Of a stretch of 64,000 nucleotides of DNA, positions 1 through 10,056 are shown piece by piece. Position 1 is the first letter of the stretch, and each line of letters opens with the position of its first letter. Under the pieces are notes generated by a model. The model was not told the origin of the DNA, ran no database searches, and worked only from the letters and a program-made list of their open reading frames with translations. A program made the translations under genes and the position numbers. Source of the DNA: Bombardia bombarda (lineage: Eukaryota; Ascomycota; Sordariomycetes; Sordariales; Lasiosphaeriaceae); contig JAULSR010000003.1 of NCBI GenBank assembly GCA_030512295.1, forward strand, positions 2,294,001 through 2,358,000, written 5' to 3'.

Positions 1-148
1 GACTCGAGCAACAGGCGCAGCTGGTGTACCTGAGCCTGCTGCAGCTGCGTCAAATGGCCTGGATGCCCGTTCTGTGCGACGGGGCTATCGTAGGGTAGTC
101 ATAATGATCGTACTTTGGGTCGAGCTCCATGGGAGTGGTTTCAGCCAT
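1..148 (-). CDS. sec14: Sec14-type phosphatidylinositol/phosphatidylcholine transfer protein, 5' end (partial)
   Basis: The start codon is at 148 and the gene runs off the left edge. The first 20 codons read MAETTPMELDPKYDHYDYPT, like the N-terminus of fungal Sec14 proteins, which move PI and PC between membranes and support Golgi secretion. A second conserved stretch, GHPGHLTQLQQAQVHQLRLL, follows at 74-10 but in another frame. The first frame alone reaches a TGA near 52. No GT-AG intron of usable length fits between the two blocks. One extra base in the run of four G at 81-84 would join them as ...APVAQNGHPGHLT. I therefore read this as a one-base indel, either an assembly error or a real lesion. 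The CRAL-TRIO lipid-binding domain lies outside the window. Family identification rests on the N-terminal motif only. Confidence 0.72.
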
Positions 149-1332
149 TATACCGGTTTATGTCTGTCGTTCGTCCCTTTGTCGGGGGGGCGTGGATTGC
201 GGGGAGGGCGAAGGACCGGAAAGCAGTTTGCAGATGTGAAGAACACGACACTTGGGGAAAATGGTGAAAGGAAGGGGAGCGGAGGGTGAAAACAGTCACG
301 GCCGTGGGAAAAAAGGGTTGAGTTGAAGACAGACGGGGAGAGCCGAGCCGGTGGATTTACTTGGGCTGGTTATGGGGACCCTCGATTGCTGGGACACGTT
401 GAATTGAAACCAGCAGTCAGTGCCTTCTGAAAAAAGGCCGGGGGCCCCTCGTGCAATCGTAAAATTCGTCATGGCGACCGACCAGGAGGCGCCGGCTGGC
501 AGAATGGAGGGGGTGCCTCCCCGTCGTGCCCCGCAGCAAGGTAATTGCCCTTCTTGGGTGCCCTCCACAGCAGCATCGGGTACACTTACATCAGCCCCTA
601 AAAGGGTGAAAGGGCTCTGTACGAAGTCACTGGCCAGGCGCTGGCAGGGTTGATCAACGCAGTATAATGAGAGTCTGAAATGAGGTCATCTCATCATCCC
701 CTTCAGCCACGGATAGTATTCCACTATTCGAAGCAATTTCCATTAACGACAACGACGACTGCTGACGACGACGGTGCTGATTGCCGGCGGCCTCTGAAAA
801 GCTATATTCCACTATTCTAGGCGCGCCTCCTCAGTAGGTAAGGTAGGCAGTTGTCTCAGGCTATTTTGCCATCTTTCTTTTCTTCTCCTGCTTCGTCTCG
901 TCTCAGGCTTACCACATCATTTAGTATATTCATGAAGCCCATCAGAAAATAGTAGTTGGCCGCTGCCCGTCATCGTTTAGGAAAGAATACCTGCAACCAA
1001 CCGGCCAATGACGTTGTTCACATGACGTTTCAGCTGATCGGTCGCTCGCATTGCCGCCAAACAACAGGCCGGCCGCCGTCGTTAGTCTTTTTGCCTATCC
1101 CGTTTCTTCATCTTTGTTGGTGAACTAGCAGCAATTAAAGTCGACCTGTCGAGTCCGAGCATCGGGTATGGTATGGACGACCGCCCCCCTATACCTGCAG
1201 CACCCGGCCAAAGGTCTTGTTCCCTACCATAACCTGTATGTGTGCACCTTATCCGTAGTGGCAGTAGGGACGTTACCCGTATAGCCAGCGCAATGAGCAT
1301 TTAATATGCAGCACATGTCAAATTCGTGGACT
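149..1332. other. Intergenic: sec14 upstream region and prefoldin 3' flank
   Basis: No supported gene. The part next to 148 should hold the sec14 promoter and leader. A 13-bp perfect direct repeat, TATTCCACTATTC, lies at 717-729 and 805-817. Short open frames here lack recognisable protein sequence. Confidence 0.6.
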
Positions 1333-2585
1333 TCAGCCTCCTGGCGGCTTGTCCTTATCTTTGCCTTTGCCCTGATCTAGCTTGTCCTCCTCCTCCTTCT
1401 CCTTGCGCTTCTGCACAACATCCCAGTTGTACACTCTCGCAACTGCCACCTCCATCGTCTAAAAAAGACAGATATCAGCAATGTGCATGGAGATATAGCC
1501 ACAGCAAGGGAAAAGGGAGACTTACCGTGATCTGCTCTCTCAAAAAGTCCAGATCCTCCTCGCAGTTCGACAAGCTCAACGTCGCCGCCTTCAACTTTGT
1601 GTCGAGCAGCTCCTCAGCCTCGTCGATAGAATACGACAACATGACGTTTGCCTAAATCGTAGATCATGCACCCATTAGCCACTCAAATCCATCCACTCAA
1701 ATCCATTTGCGCCCAAGAAAACATCAAATGATTCTCCTTACACCCAGCCATAAGTAAACCTCGTCCGTCGGGGGGATCTCGGCCTTTGCGTGCAGCGTCT
1801 CGTTGAGCTCAAACGTCGTTTCTATCGGGTCCGAGTCGTCCTGTTGTCCCACCGAATCGAAAGTGTCAGCCTCCTCTTCTTTTCTGGCCAACGCCATTAC
1901 CACCCTTCCCCTCCTTCCATCAGACGGTATCATACCTTCCTCAACTTCAGGAACCGGACGGTATCCAGCGTCTTCTGGATGTCGGGCATCTTGTCCTTCA
2001 GACCCGCCACTCGCCGTTGCAAGTTCTGCTCCATGAACTGGTATTTCCTGTCCGGCGCAAATCGTCAATCGTCAGGGTTGGTCTTCCTTTAAGGCAAGTA
2101 AAGTTGTCCGTTCATCCCGCCGTCTCCCAGCTGCTTCCCCCCACCCCCTTCTCCCCATCATCGCACCATCCTCTTCTCCCACCAGACACAAAGAATCGCA
2201 GCAAAGACAAGCCCCGCCAGGAACAACACCCGGCCGAGGAAGAAGAAGGGCTTCGGCGCCAACATTCGAATAGCAGGGAGGTGGCGAACTCACGCAATCA
2301 TCTCCTGAAAGCTGCGCAGCGTCGGCTCGACATCTGCGCGCGTCGTGACATAGTCCTCAACCTTGTCCACAAAGGGCGCATACGGGATACCCCGCGGGTT
2401 CGAAGGCGCGCCGCCCTCTTTTCTACGTAATCGCGCGGGTCAAGTTAGCAAATAGGCAATCTCAAAAAAAAGCATCATCGCTTCCAGAGCACCAAATACC
2501 AAGGGCCGGCGGCGGGGAGGAGACGCCCGCCATGTTAACAACCAAACACTTACCTCACCGCCGTTTCTTTTCCTTTGCTTGCCAT
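1333..2585 (-). CDS. pac10: Prefoldin subunit 3 (VBP1/Pac10/Gim2 family)
   Basis: One of the six subunits of prefoldin, the cytosolic jellyfish-shaped co-chaperone that passes unfolded actin and tubulin to the CCT chaperonin. Six exons: 2585-2554, 2422-2294, 2047-1936, 1840-1742, 1651-1526 and 1458-1333. They join in frame to 207 residues, within the usual range for this subunit. The best family signatures are IPPTDEVYLWLG followed across an intron by ANVMLSYSIDEAEELL, then CEEDLDFLREQITTMEVA and VYNWDV. The N- and C-terminal parts would form the coiled-coil arms and the PPTDEVYLWLG region the beta hairpins that assemble the hexamer. The tail is Lys/Asp-rich (DKLDQGKGKDKDK). The acceptor of exon 4 at 1840 was chosen because it restores the conserved DDSDPIETTFEL; alternatives upstream would insert extra residues. 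Confidence 0.93.
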
Positions 2586-3347
2586 TTTGAACAAGATAGC
2601 CAATCTCACATGTCGCGAGGGGGGGTGTGAGAGAGGTGTAAATGGTGGCTCGTCGAGCTCAAGCAGGCCGCTATGGAGGCCTTGGAGAGTGGATGTGCAG
2701 TGCGCTCCCTTCTGGCCTTGGTCTGGCCTTGGCAAAAACGAGGTGGGGTCAAGTTTTGCTACCTAAAATGGTGGGGCAGCAAGCAAGCTTCCATGCTTCT
2801 TAAACGTACCGTAGTGGCGGGGAAATAGGGGGCATGCTTCTCTACGGTGCGTCAATTGCTCACCTTGCATCGGATTTTGGGTAACATGTAAAACCCTACC
2901 TACCCAATGGTCATCATTATGATCTCGCCGAAATCGCAGCTTTACATGACACAATACACACAAAACACTTCCTTTTTAATGAACACCAACCGGGCCGAAC
3001 CGTTAGTCGGGTGAGGTGCCTTGCACAACACAAGGGCAATGAATCCCTATCAAGTCGCCTAGACGTCCACTGCTACCACCATTTCACTTCACTTCTGCCT
3101 TCTCACCACGATAACAAAGCAATAATACTCCATTCCATATAGACTTTACACCGACCAAAAACCCACACACATAATTGGTATCAATGTAATTCTCCAGAAC
3201 CCCCGGTGAACACAATGCTACGCTATATATCGATTCAAAAACACAAAACCCACTATATCGCAGCTCCTCTACGTCTGTCTGTCTCACCACATCACAACAC
3301 ATGCTTTCCTCCGCTCCCTCCTTGCCTCAAGATTACCACTACTGCTA
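2586..3347. other. Intergenic: prefoldin promoter and frq 3' flank
   Basis: No supported gene. It separates the prefoldin start codon from the frq stop codon. A plus-strand promoter for an antisense frq transcript (qrf in Neurospora) would be expected in or near this stretch. The only light-element-like motif I see is a single GATC at 2920. CCTACCTACC occurs near 2895. Confidence 0.5.
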
Positions 3348-6314
3348 CTACTTTGCATCATCCTCCATCGAGCTGCTATACCCACTCTCAGCGTCGCCAG
3401 CCGTCGCAACCGAGCTTCCCGTGTGCAAAATGCCTCCTCCCCGCTTATCTGCCGCCACGCCGCCGCTGCCTCCGCTCACAACTCTCTGCAAGGGAATGTG
3501 CTGCTGTCGAGGCGGCGCCTCCAGACCACTATCTTCAGACATGAAATCATCGTTCTCACCACTGTCAAAACCGCCCTCGTCTTGTGACGGCACATCGTCA
3601 TCGTCGTGATTGTCAGAGTGGTGCGGGTTTGCTCGCTGCGAGATCAGCTCCTCAGATATGTTCTCATCTGACATGTCATCATCCTGGTAATCGAGCTCGT
3701 CGTCATCGCCTTCAGAATCAGAATCATCAGAGTCGGAACTGAAGGGTGGGAAGAACATGGCCGGCGGCGGTAATGACACTGGTTTAAGCTGCAACACTTT
3801 GTGCGACAGGTACTCGATGTTGATGGAGGACGTTGTGCTGCGTGGCGGAAGAGGCGACGAAGTTCTCATGGATGCCAATCGGTTCGCTATGCTCTGCGCA
3901 AAGTCCTCAGACAGAGACCGGAAGGTTCGGGAAGGATTGCCAGCACCCCTGGATAGGATTGGTCGACGGCTCGTGACAACAATCGCAAAGTGGTCTTCTG
4001 GGAGGACGCCGCCCAGGCCGCAGGGCTCAAGGAATGATTCCATCGGGCTGTATTGTACCTTGCTTGGTTCGTCGCACCATGGAAATTCAAGATCTTCGTC
4101 GTTCGGCGATCCTCCATCGTCCTTGATCAGCTCAGGGGTGGTGTCAAAGTCCATATCCAGCGCCTCGGAGGCGATCGCGCGGCTTTCGCTAAGTGGACGG
4201 ATCGCCAGAGAAGATCCAGACAGAGTTCGCTGCGACAGAAACCGGAGCGGGCTCTGCACTGACTCGAGCTCCTGCCCGCTGGAAGTCAGATAGGTCGTTG
4301 GGGACATGTCGCCAGGATCCCCAGACAGGTCGGTGCAAAACGGAGCACCGCTGTAGTAGATGATGGCGCCATCATTGCGACGCTTCTTTCGTGAAGATCC
4401 CGATCCGCTATAATCCCATTTAGAGTGTCCGACATTGCTCTCCTCCGCCAGAGCATCCGAGGCTTGCGATCCCGTCCCCTCCAGCGACGTTTCTATCGAC
4501 GACGAGCGATGCACAAACAAGGGTTTGTAGTGGAAGCTCCCTCCGGAGCTTGCCAGTTGCGGCACAAACTTTGCCTCTTTGAGGGAATCGGTCGATGTCA
4601 AAGGATATTCTGATGCAAATGTCTTCTGCTTCTTTCGTTGCCCACCCACACTTGATTCGTCCGAGACATCGGTAGAAGGGCTCTTTTGTGAATTCTCTCC
4701 TCCGCTATCGCTGCTGAATTTTGTCCCGTCTGTTCCACCGCGCCATCTGATCTTCCGACCATCAGGTGAAAGCTGAAATTTGGTGCTCTTCTCACTGACC
4801 GCCGACCGGATGAAGGCCGGTGTCACGTTGATCATGTGTAGCTGAGCAAGGTTGCATAGCAGGTTGAGGTACACCCAGCCATCGGCATCCGGAGACACAT
4901 TGTGGGCGCTGGACTTTTGCCCGACCAGAAATTCCGGGGTAACCTGATTGAGATGTCGGATGTACTCGAGGTTCTCCGACGGAACCTGCACACGGTCTGG
5001 ATCCAGGTCGCGGGGTCTGGTTGGCCGCTGCTCGGGGAGGAGTGATGTCGGAGGAGACGTATTGTTACCGCTCCGACCTCCGCTATCACCTTCGCCGCCG
5101 CCTCCCATTCCATTCCCGGCACTTTCCGTCTGATCACCATTCGAATTCGACATTGGCGTGTTATCGAGGAACACGGGCTTTCTCTGGGTAGGGTCCGGAG
5201 GTTGGATTTGCGCCTCACGCATCGCTTCGGAGTTGCGTGGAGGAGCCATTAGCGAAGGGTTCGACACTGCCGGAGTAACTGCCGGCGGCAGTGTATGATT
5301 GCGGGTGAAATTCTTCCCGGTGATCTTGCCAGTGAAGAGCTGCTCCAGTCGACGGACCACCAACTTCTTCCTCTCCTTCTCTGTCAACTGCATATGTCGT
5401 GGAAACAGGCCGTCGGGGGTGTCTTTCAGATAGCCCTCGGCTGTCTGATCTGTCGGCTTAGACCGAGGACCCGATGACCTTCCGAGCGATGGCCCAGTAG
5501 ATGAGTTGGGTGCATTCGAATTCGGCCCATGCGACATGGAGGCGTACGCGGAATCAGCGACAAGACGGGAGTGTGATGACGATGAGGAGGCGTGTTTGGA
5601 GATTGATTCCCCCGAGTAGTAGTCCTTCTTCCCATGTCTTCCGGTTTTCCTGCGTTGTGATGGCGACTCACTGGAACCCTCCAGGCTGGCAGCAAAGTCG
5701 CGGAGCGTGGCCTCGAGCTCCCGTTTTTTCCGTTTCGGCAACCCGTGCATCTTGATCTCAAAAAGCTTCTCCTTCTTCATCATATCGGGACCAATCTGCT
5801 TATACCGCTTCAGCTCCTCCTTTAAGCGTTTGTTTTCGATGGTCAAATCATCAATGACGCTTCGATAGTCGTCCGCGCTGCTACTTTGGGCGGCAGCGGG
5901 GCGAGGGAGTGAAACTTGTCGACCGCCATGAGCATATGGATACGCTTGGCTTCGACCAAAAGACCCCATTTCCCGAAGTTCTTCGTTAGACGAGTCCGTC
6001 TCTTTCTGAAAGAACGGGGGGTCCACGTCCATAGAGACGGGGTCAAGCGCTCCCGTGGGGTTGCGGTTCGATCTGTTGAACCATTTCTGGGGGTCACTTT
6101 GACTGGTCACCTGGCTGTCGCCCGATGAGTTTCGTCGAGGGGAGCTGGTGGGCGCAGGAGCCATGAACAGAGGACCCTTCCCGGTGATATCCCTGGCGAG
6201 TCGATGATGCTGAAGTGTTACCGACTTATCTGGTGAGGTTCGTCTGGGCATCGGATGGCCGCGATCAGGGTGTGCCTGCCTGCCCTGTTGTGACTCGTCT
6301 CGGATATCTGCCAT
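3348..6314 (-). CDS. frq: FREQUENCY, central circadian clock protein
   Basis: Negative element of the fungal clock: FRQ with FRH and casein kinase 1 inhibits the White Collar complex that activates frq, and is progressively phosphorylated and degraded. A single 988-codon frame, matching the Neurospora size. Seen: PRRTSPDKSVTLQHHRLARD at the N-terminus (family hallmark); a coiled-coil stretch at about 150-172 (DDYRSVIDDLTIENKRLKEEL) for dimerisation; KERKKLVVRRLEQLFTGK at 313-330, resembling the kinase-binding helix FCD1; VYLNLLCNLAQLHMINVTP at 481-499, resembling FCD2; Ser/Thr-rich PEST-like stretch at 540-556; basic signal RKKRR at 642-646; DHFAIVVTSRR at about 774-784 near the expected FRH-binding region; acidic PEST-like stretch at 860-930. 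Met95 (VSMDVDPP) is a candidate start for the short isoform. Domain assignments follow the Neurospora literature; the exact borders are inferred. Confidence 0.95.
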   Translation of the reverse strand: MADIRDESQQGRQAHPDRGHPMPRRTSPDKSVTLQHHRLARDITGKGPLFMAPAPTSSPRRNSSGDSQVTSQSDPQKWFNRSNRNPTGALDPVSMDVDPPFFQKETDSSNEELREMGSFGRSQAYPYAHGGRQVSLPRPAAAQSSSADDYRSVIDDLTIENKRLKEELKRYKQIGPDMMKKEKLFEIKMHGLPKRKKRELEATLRDFAASLEGSSESPSQRRKTGRHGKKDYYSGESISKHASSSSSHSRLVADSAYASMSHGPNSNAPNSSTGPSLGRSSGPRSKPTDQTAEGYLKDTPDGLFPRHMQLTEKERKKLVVRRLEQLFTGKITGKNFTRNHTLPPAVTPAVSNPSLMAPPRNSEAMREAQIQPPDPTQRKPVFLDNTPMSNSNGDQTESAGNGMGGGGEGDSGGRSGNNTSPPTSLLPEQRPTRPRDLDPDRVQVPSENLEYIRHLNQVTPEFLVGQKSSAHNVSPDADGWVYLNLLCNLAQLHMINVTPAFIRSAVSEKSTKFQLSPDGRKIRWRGGTDGTKFSSDSGGENSQKSPSTDVSDESSVGGQRKKQKTFASEYPLTSTDSLKEAKFVPQLASSGGSFHYKPLFVHRSSSIETSLEGTGSQASDALAEESNVGHSKWDYSGSGSSRKKRRNDGAIIYYSGAPFCTDLSGDPGDMSPTTYLTSSGQELESVQSPLRFLSQRTLSGSSLAIRPLSESRAIASEALDMDFDTTPELIKDDGGSPNDEDLEFPWCDEPSKVQYSPMESFLEPCGLGGVLPEDHFAIVVTSRRPILSRGAGNPSRTFRSLSEDFAQSIANRLASMRTSSPLPPRSTTSSINIEYLSHKVLQLKPVSLPPPAMFFPPFSSDSDDSDSEGDDDELDYQDDDMSDENISEELISQRANPHHSDNHDDDDVPSQDEGGFDSGENDDFMSEDSGLEAPPRQQHIPLQRVVSGGSGGVAADKRGGGILHTGSSVATAGDAESGYSSSMEDDAK

Positions 6315-7379
6315 GCTTCCAACATATCAAGTTTGGATTTGTGTATGGTGGTGTGCTACTTTAACCATAACATTGAACGCACTCTCATGGCGAGGGTGAG
6401 ATTCGCGCTAATCCGACGCTCGACTTAGTAGTGAGGTGTGGATGCCAAATTCGAAAGGCGATTTTTTTTACTATTGCTGACTTCACAGACTGTTCTATGC
6501 TACATTGTCAGAATCTTGTAAACTAGTAGTGTAGGCGTATGAGTTGTGACGCTGAAGCTAGTCGTTCGAGCGACGCAAGTGCCAGGGACGCACCTCCACA
6601 ACGTGGTAGCGCCATGATCGGCAAAAACTTTGCAGTGAGGACAACTGAAAAGAGAAAAGGTGGCGAGTGATGAGGAGGTATCAACACACAGAGGCTTTCC
6701 AGTCACTAGATGCTAGCCAGCCACCAGCAAGTGGACTGGAGGGCACACATCCTGACATCCTGTCGCCTGGACCAAAATCGAGAAAGGGGGCGCAAATTAC
6801 AGAAGCCAGAGACAAGATCGGTCGGGAAGAGCAAGCAAAAGGGCTATTTACCTGGCCGATGAAGTTGAAGGTCAGCGCAATTGCTAGCGCGATGCGAGTT
6901 GGGAAGAGGTTCGAATGATAAGTGGTATGAGCCGCGATCAATAAAGATACTAGCACGTTTTAGATCTTTAGTCGGCAAAGGGGTGTTTTGAAGTGGCCGG
7001 CGATTCTCTCAATACTAATATGGGGAGGAACCACGTCAATATCAACCATTGCCACAAGGGGATGCTGCGACAGTTCAATGGCCGACCACACAGCGCACAC
7101 GCATCGAGTGTGCGAGACTGATGTCTCCCTCTGCCGCTAGCACCGCGCACGCACGCACGCACAGGAGCAGAGGCAGGTGCGGATAAGCAGCAGAATCCGC
7201 CCCGAGGCAATCGAGATTGGGGTCAGAAAACCATCTTGACCGGGCTGTGGTCAGTTGGGTTGTGGGTAGGTTTTCAGAGTAAAGAGGCGTCTCGAACCCT
7301 CGACGCGCCCGCCCACAGGCTGGAGACTTGTCGGAGACAGGCTGGTCGCTGGGTTCACAGATGCAACAGGAAATGCCCC

Positions 7380-7446
7380 GATCCATAGGTGGGCCCCAAA
7401 AGAGGCAGGATCGAGGCGGATCGAAAAGTTCAGGGTCCAGTTGATC
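7380..7446. promoter_or_regulatory. Candidate proximal White Collar (light) response element of frq
   Basis: GATC occurs four times in 67 bp (7380, 7409, 7419, 7443). Two copies form GGATCGA direct repeats exactly 10 bp apart (7408-7414, 7418-7424). White Collar GATA-type factors bind paired GATC/GATCGA sites. This cluster is about 1.1 kb upstream of the frq start codon. The binding assignment is inference. Confidence 0.45.
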
Positions 7447-9879
7447 ATTGGCCAGCCCCCGGCCCTAAGTCCTCCACAACACCAAGTACTTGCCGCATCA
7501 AGCTCCTTCCACACCAGTCTCTATCGCAGCTGCCTTGCCGTATATGTAATTGAAGTATTGAAAAGCTATATTAGCCCACGGCACCCACCTACACGCAATT
7601 GCCTTTTTTCCACATTTTAAAATCTAAAATTTGACGTGGTCCAGGACGACAATGCCAACTCGCACAAACGGCAAACAGCGGTGTCGCTGTTACTGCACTA
7701 CAAATTCTGGCCGGCTGGGTATACGCCACCGGGTCGGGTAAACGGGGTTTCGATGCTCTTCGATGAGAGCACCTTATAACTAGCACCAAGTACACTACTC
7801 CGTACGGGACACGACTCCGCCTTTTTCAGTTTTACGACTAGCAGCCTATGAGAGACAGCTTGCCCATTGCACCTCATGACCCTCCCTAGGGAAGGAACCC
7901 TTTACAAGTCAACAGCCCTGGGTGGTGTGGTGTCCGCTCCGCCGTCGATGTTCGGACGATAGCGCGATCTGAACGACACGCCCTGCGCCCATGGCCATAT
8001 CCGACCCTGACTTTTACTAATCTCCCTGACTAGCGGGTTCACGGGTAGACGCACTGGTGAACTTGCAAGCCCCGTCAAAGAGGATCAATGTCATTATCGG
8101 GCGGCATGCCGCATCAAAAGACAACAACAAAAAGACGAGCCACAAGGCCCAAGAAAATGGGCTTAGATGGGCCTGCGAATCTCGAATGCTTTGCTCCTAA
8201 TCGCTGATGTTTTCTCGCGCAAGAGTCCGGAATGCCCGCGCTCAGCTCCAAGCCTCCAAGCTCCCAGGACCAGGACCTAGCTTGGGCTCATCGGTTATGA
8301 CGCGATTCGTCCGTTTGACAGTGACATTTCTGGGACCCTCGATGGACCCGCGGGGTGCGCTTAGCCACCAAACTCCCCTCTTTCCCGCACCCCAACGTCA
8401 TGGCTTGCAGGAACCCCATGCGTAGGTCTCAGACGGTGTGCTAGCGGGAGCGGTAGCACGCCGACCAGCAACTGTTAGGGATCTGGCTTTTTGCCCTACC
8501 ATCGGGCAAACAAAAAGTCAATATCCCACGCAAAGGCGGCCTACGGGTTCAGGGGCTGGGAGAAGGTCCAGACTCTGGAACGCCTCGTAATGTGTACCAA
8601 AATTAGGTACAGGAATACGGATCCCCCCAGAGCCCTGCAGATTACACGGGCGATCGCAACATATCGCAAAAACAAAGTGTCATGAAGTTTGGACTTCGTG
8701 TCGTTGGGATTCGCGGATAACTCCAGAACGGTGTGAGCGGTGTCACGCGCTCTGTCTGCGAATCTTCTACGAAGTACAACACAGCACCTAATTTCCCTAT
8801 CTTGTACCGCCAGAACTAGGCCCCAGCTACATTGATAGCGGCCTTAGATGCGAGGCAGGAGGACAAGAGGTGACAAGAGAAAGAGAGAGAGCCCCCTGGC
8901 CAAAAAAGGCATTGCCGCAAAACCAGCTCCACACAGCCATCCTCGCGGCCTCGCGGCCTCGCCCTCCCAACCACATGCCGTGAAGTCTGCTGTTTCCAAC
9001 AAGACGCTGAATCGCTGATAATTCGGGGTCGTCTTGAGTCATCCGATCTGTCATATATCCGAACTTGTAAACCCTTGAAACCAATAGCTCCATGTTTGTG
9101 ACCTCCACTAGAAGAGACCGATTCAACTGGCAAACTGGATGTGACATACCTACACTAGGAATGCGCGCCGATGTGATGGTCCCTGGAGGGTCCTCCAGCC
9201 CGCCAAGGTGTGTGTGGATGTCAGGATCTCACCACTTTACTGGACACTGGACACTGGAACCTGGAGTCTGGAGACGACCTCGTCTGATGATCGCAGAAAC
9301 GACCCTGCATGTTCGGGCCTTGACCCACTACGCGAGTGGATGGGCCGGGTACCGCCGGACGCACCCCTCTCACTCTCTTCGTCCCCTCTGCTGACGTCAA
9401 CTCTAGAACTTACCCCGAATGCATGCCAAGTCGTGCTTCTTACATACGTAGTGGCTGGGTGGATGGCAGCTACGGTTCCCCTATCAAAGACAGGTCAACA
9501 GAATGCACGAGAAATATGGAGGGATTTCGACTCGTTTTGCTTGCCAGACTGCCTGCCTGCCCGGCATCCCACTCCCACCACCCCTACTCCTAGAACAAAA
9601 ACAGCTCACACAACATCAGCAGATTGCGTGTGGGAGAGAGGGTGCGTATGGTGTGCGTAACACAGCCGCAGCTCCCTCGCTCTTCATTCGACCGCCAGAG
9701 CAGTCGGTATTTTGGTGTGGGTCAGCATCTTTCTTATTACTGACTGACTGTTAACATAGTGTAAGAGAGACGACACGCAGAGACAGATGCAGAGACCAGA
9801 CGGGGTGTGAACCCCCATGCATCGGTTGCGACAATGCTGGGTAGGCTCGCTGCTGTGACAGCGGCGGGGAGCCGCTGCT

Positions 9880-10056
9880 GATCTCCGGACCCTGAAAATG
9901 GGGGCGATCGAGATCAGCATTCACCTTGAGAAATCTCTTTTTGAAGAGAAAAGGAACCGTCGCGAGCGAGCATTGCGGCTACTCTACTCTTCACTGCTGC
10001 TCTGTGGGAGATGGTGAGATTAGATCATCATCAGATTGTGATTGATCAGATTGTGA
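9880..10056. promoter_or_regulatory. Candidate distal clock-box-like GATC cluster of frq
   Basis: GATC at 9880, GATCGAGATC at 9906-9915, and GATC at 10023 and 10044. It includes a 12-bp direct repeat ATCAGATTGTGA at 10030-10041 and 10045-10056. It lies about 3.6 kb upstream of the frq start codon, compatible with a distal element similar in role to the Neurospora C-box. Function is inferred from position and motif only. Confidence 0.35.

Noticed and set aside
3757..4293. 178-codon open frame on the plus strand opposite frq
   Set aside because: It is antisense to the strongly conserved FRQ reading frame and its protein shows no recognisable motif; a chance frame created by FRQ codon bias.
7280..7310. 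Possible tRNA T-loop-like GGTTCGAG on the minus strand
   Set aside because: No matching A-box, acceptor stem or cloverleaf in the flanking 70 bases.
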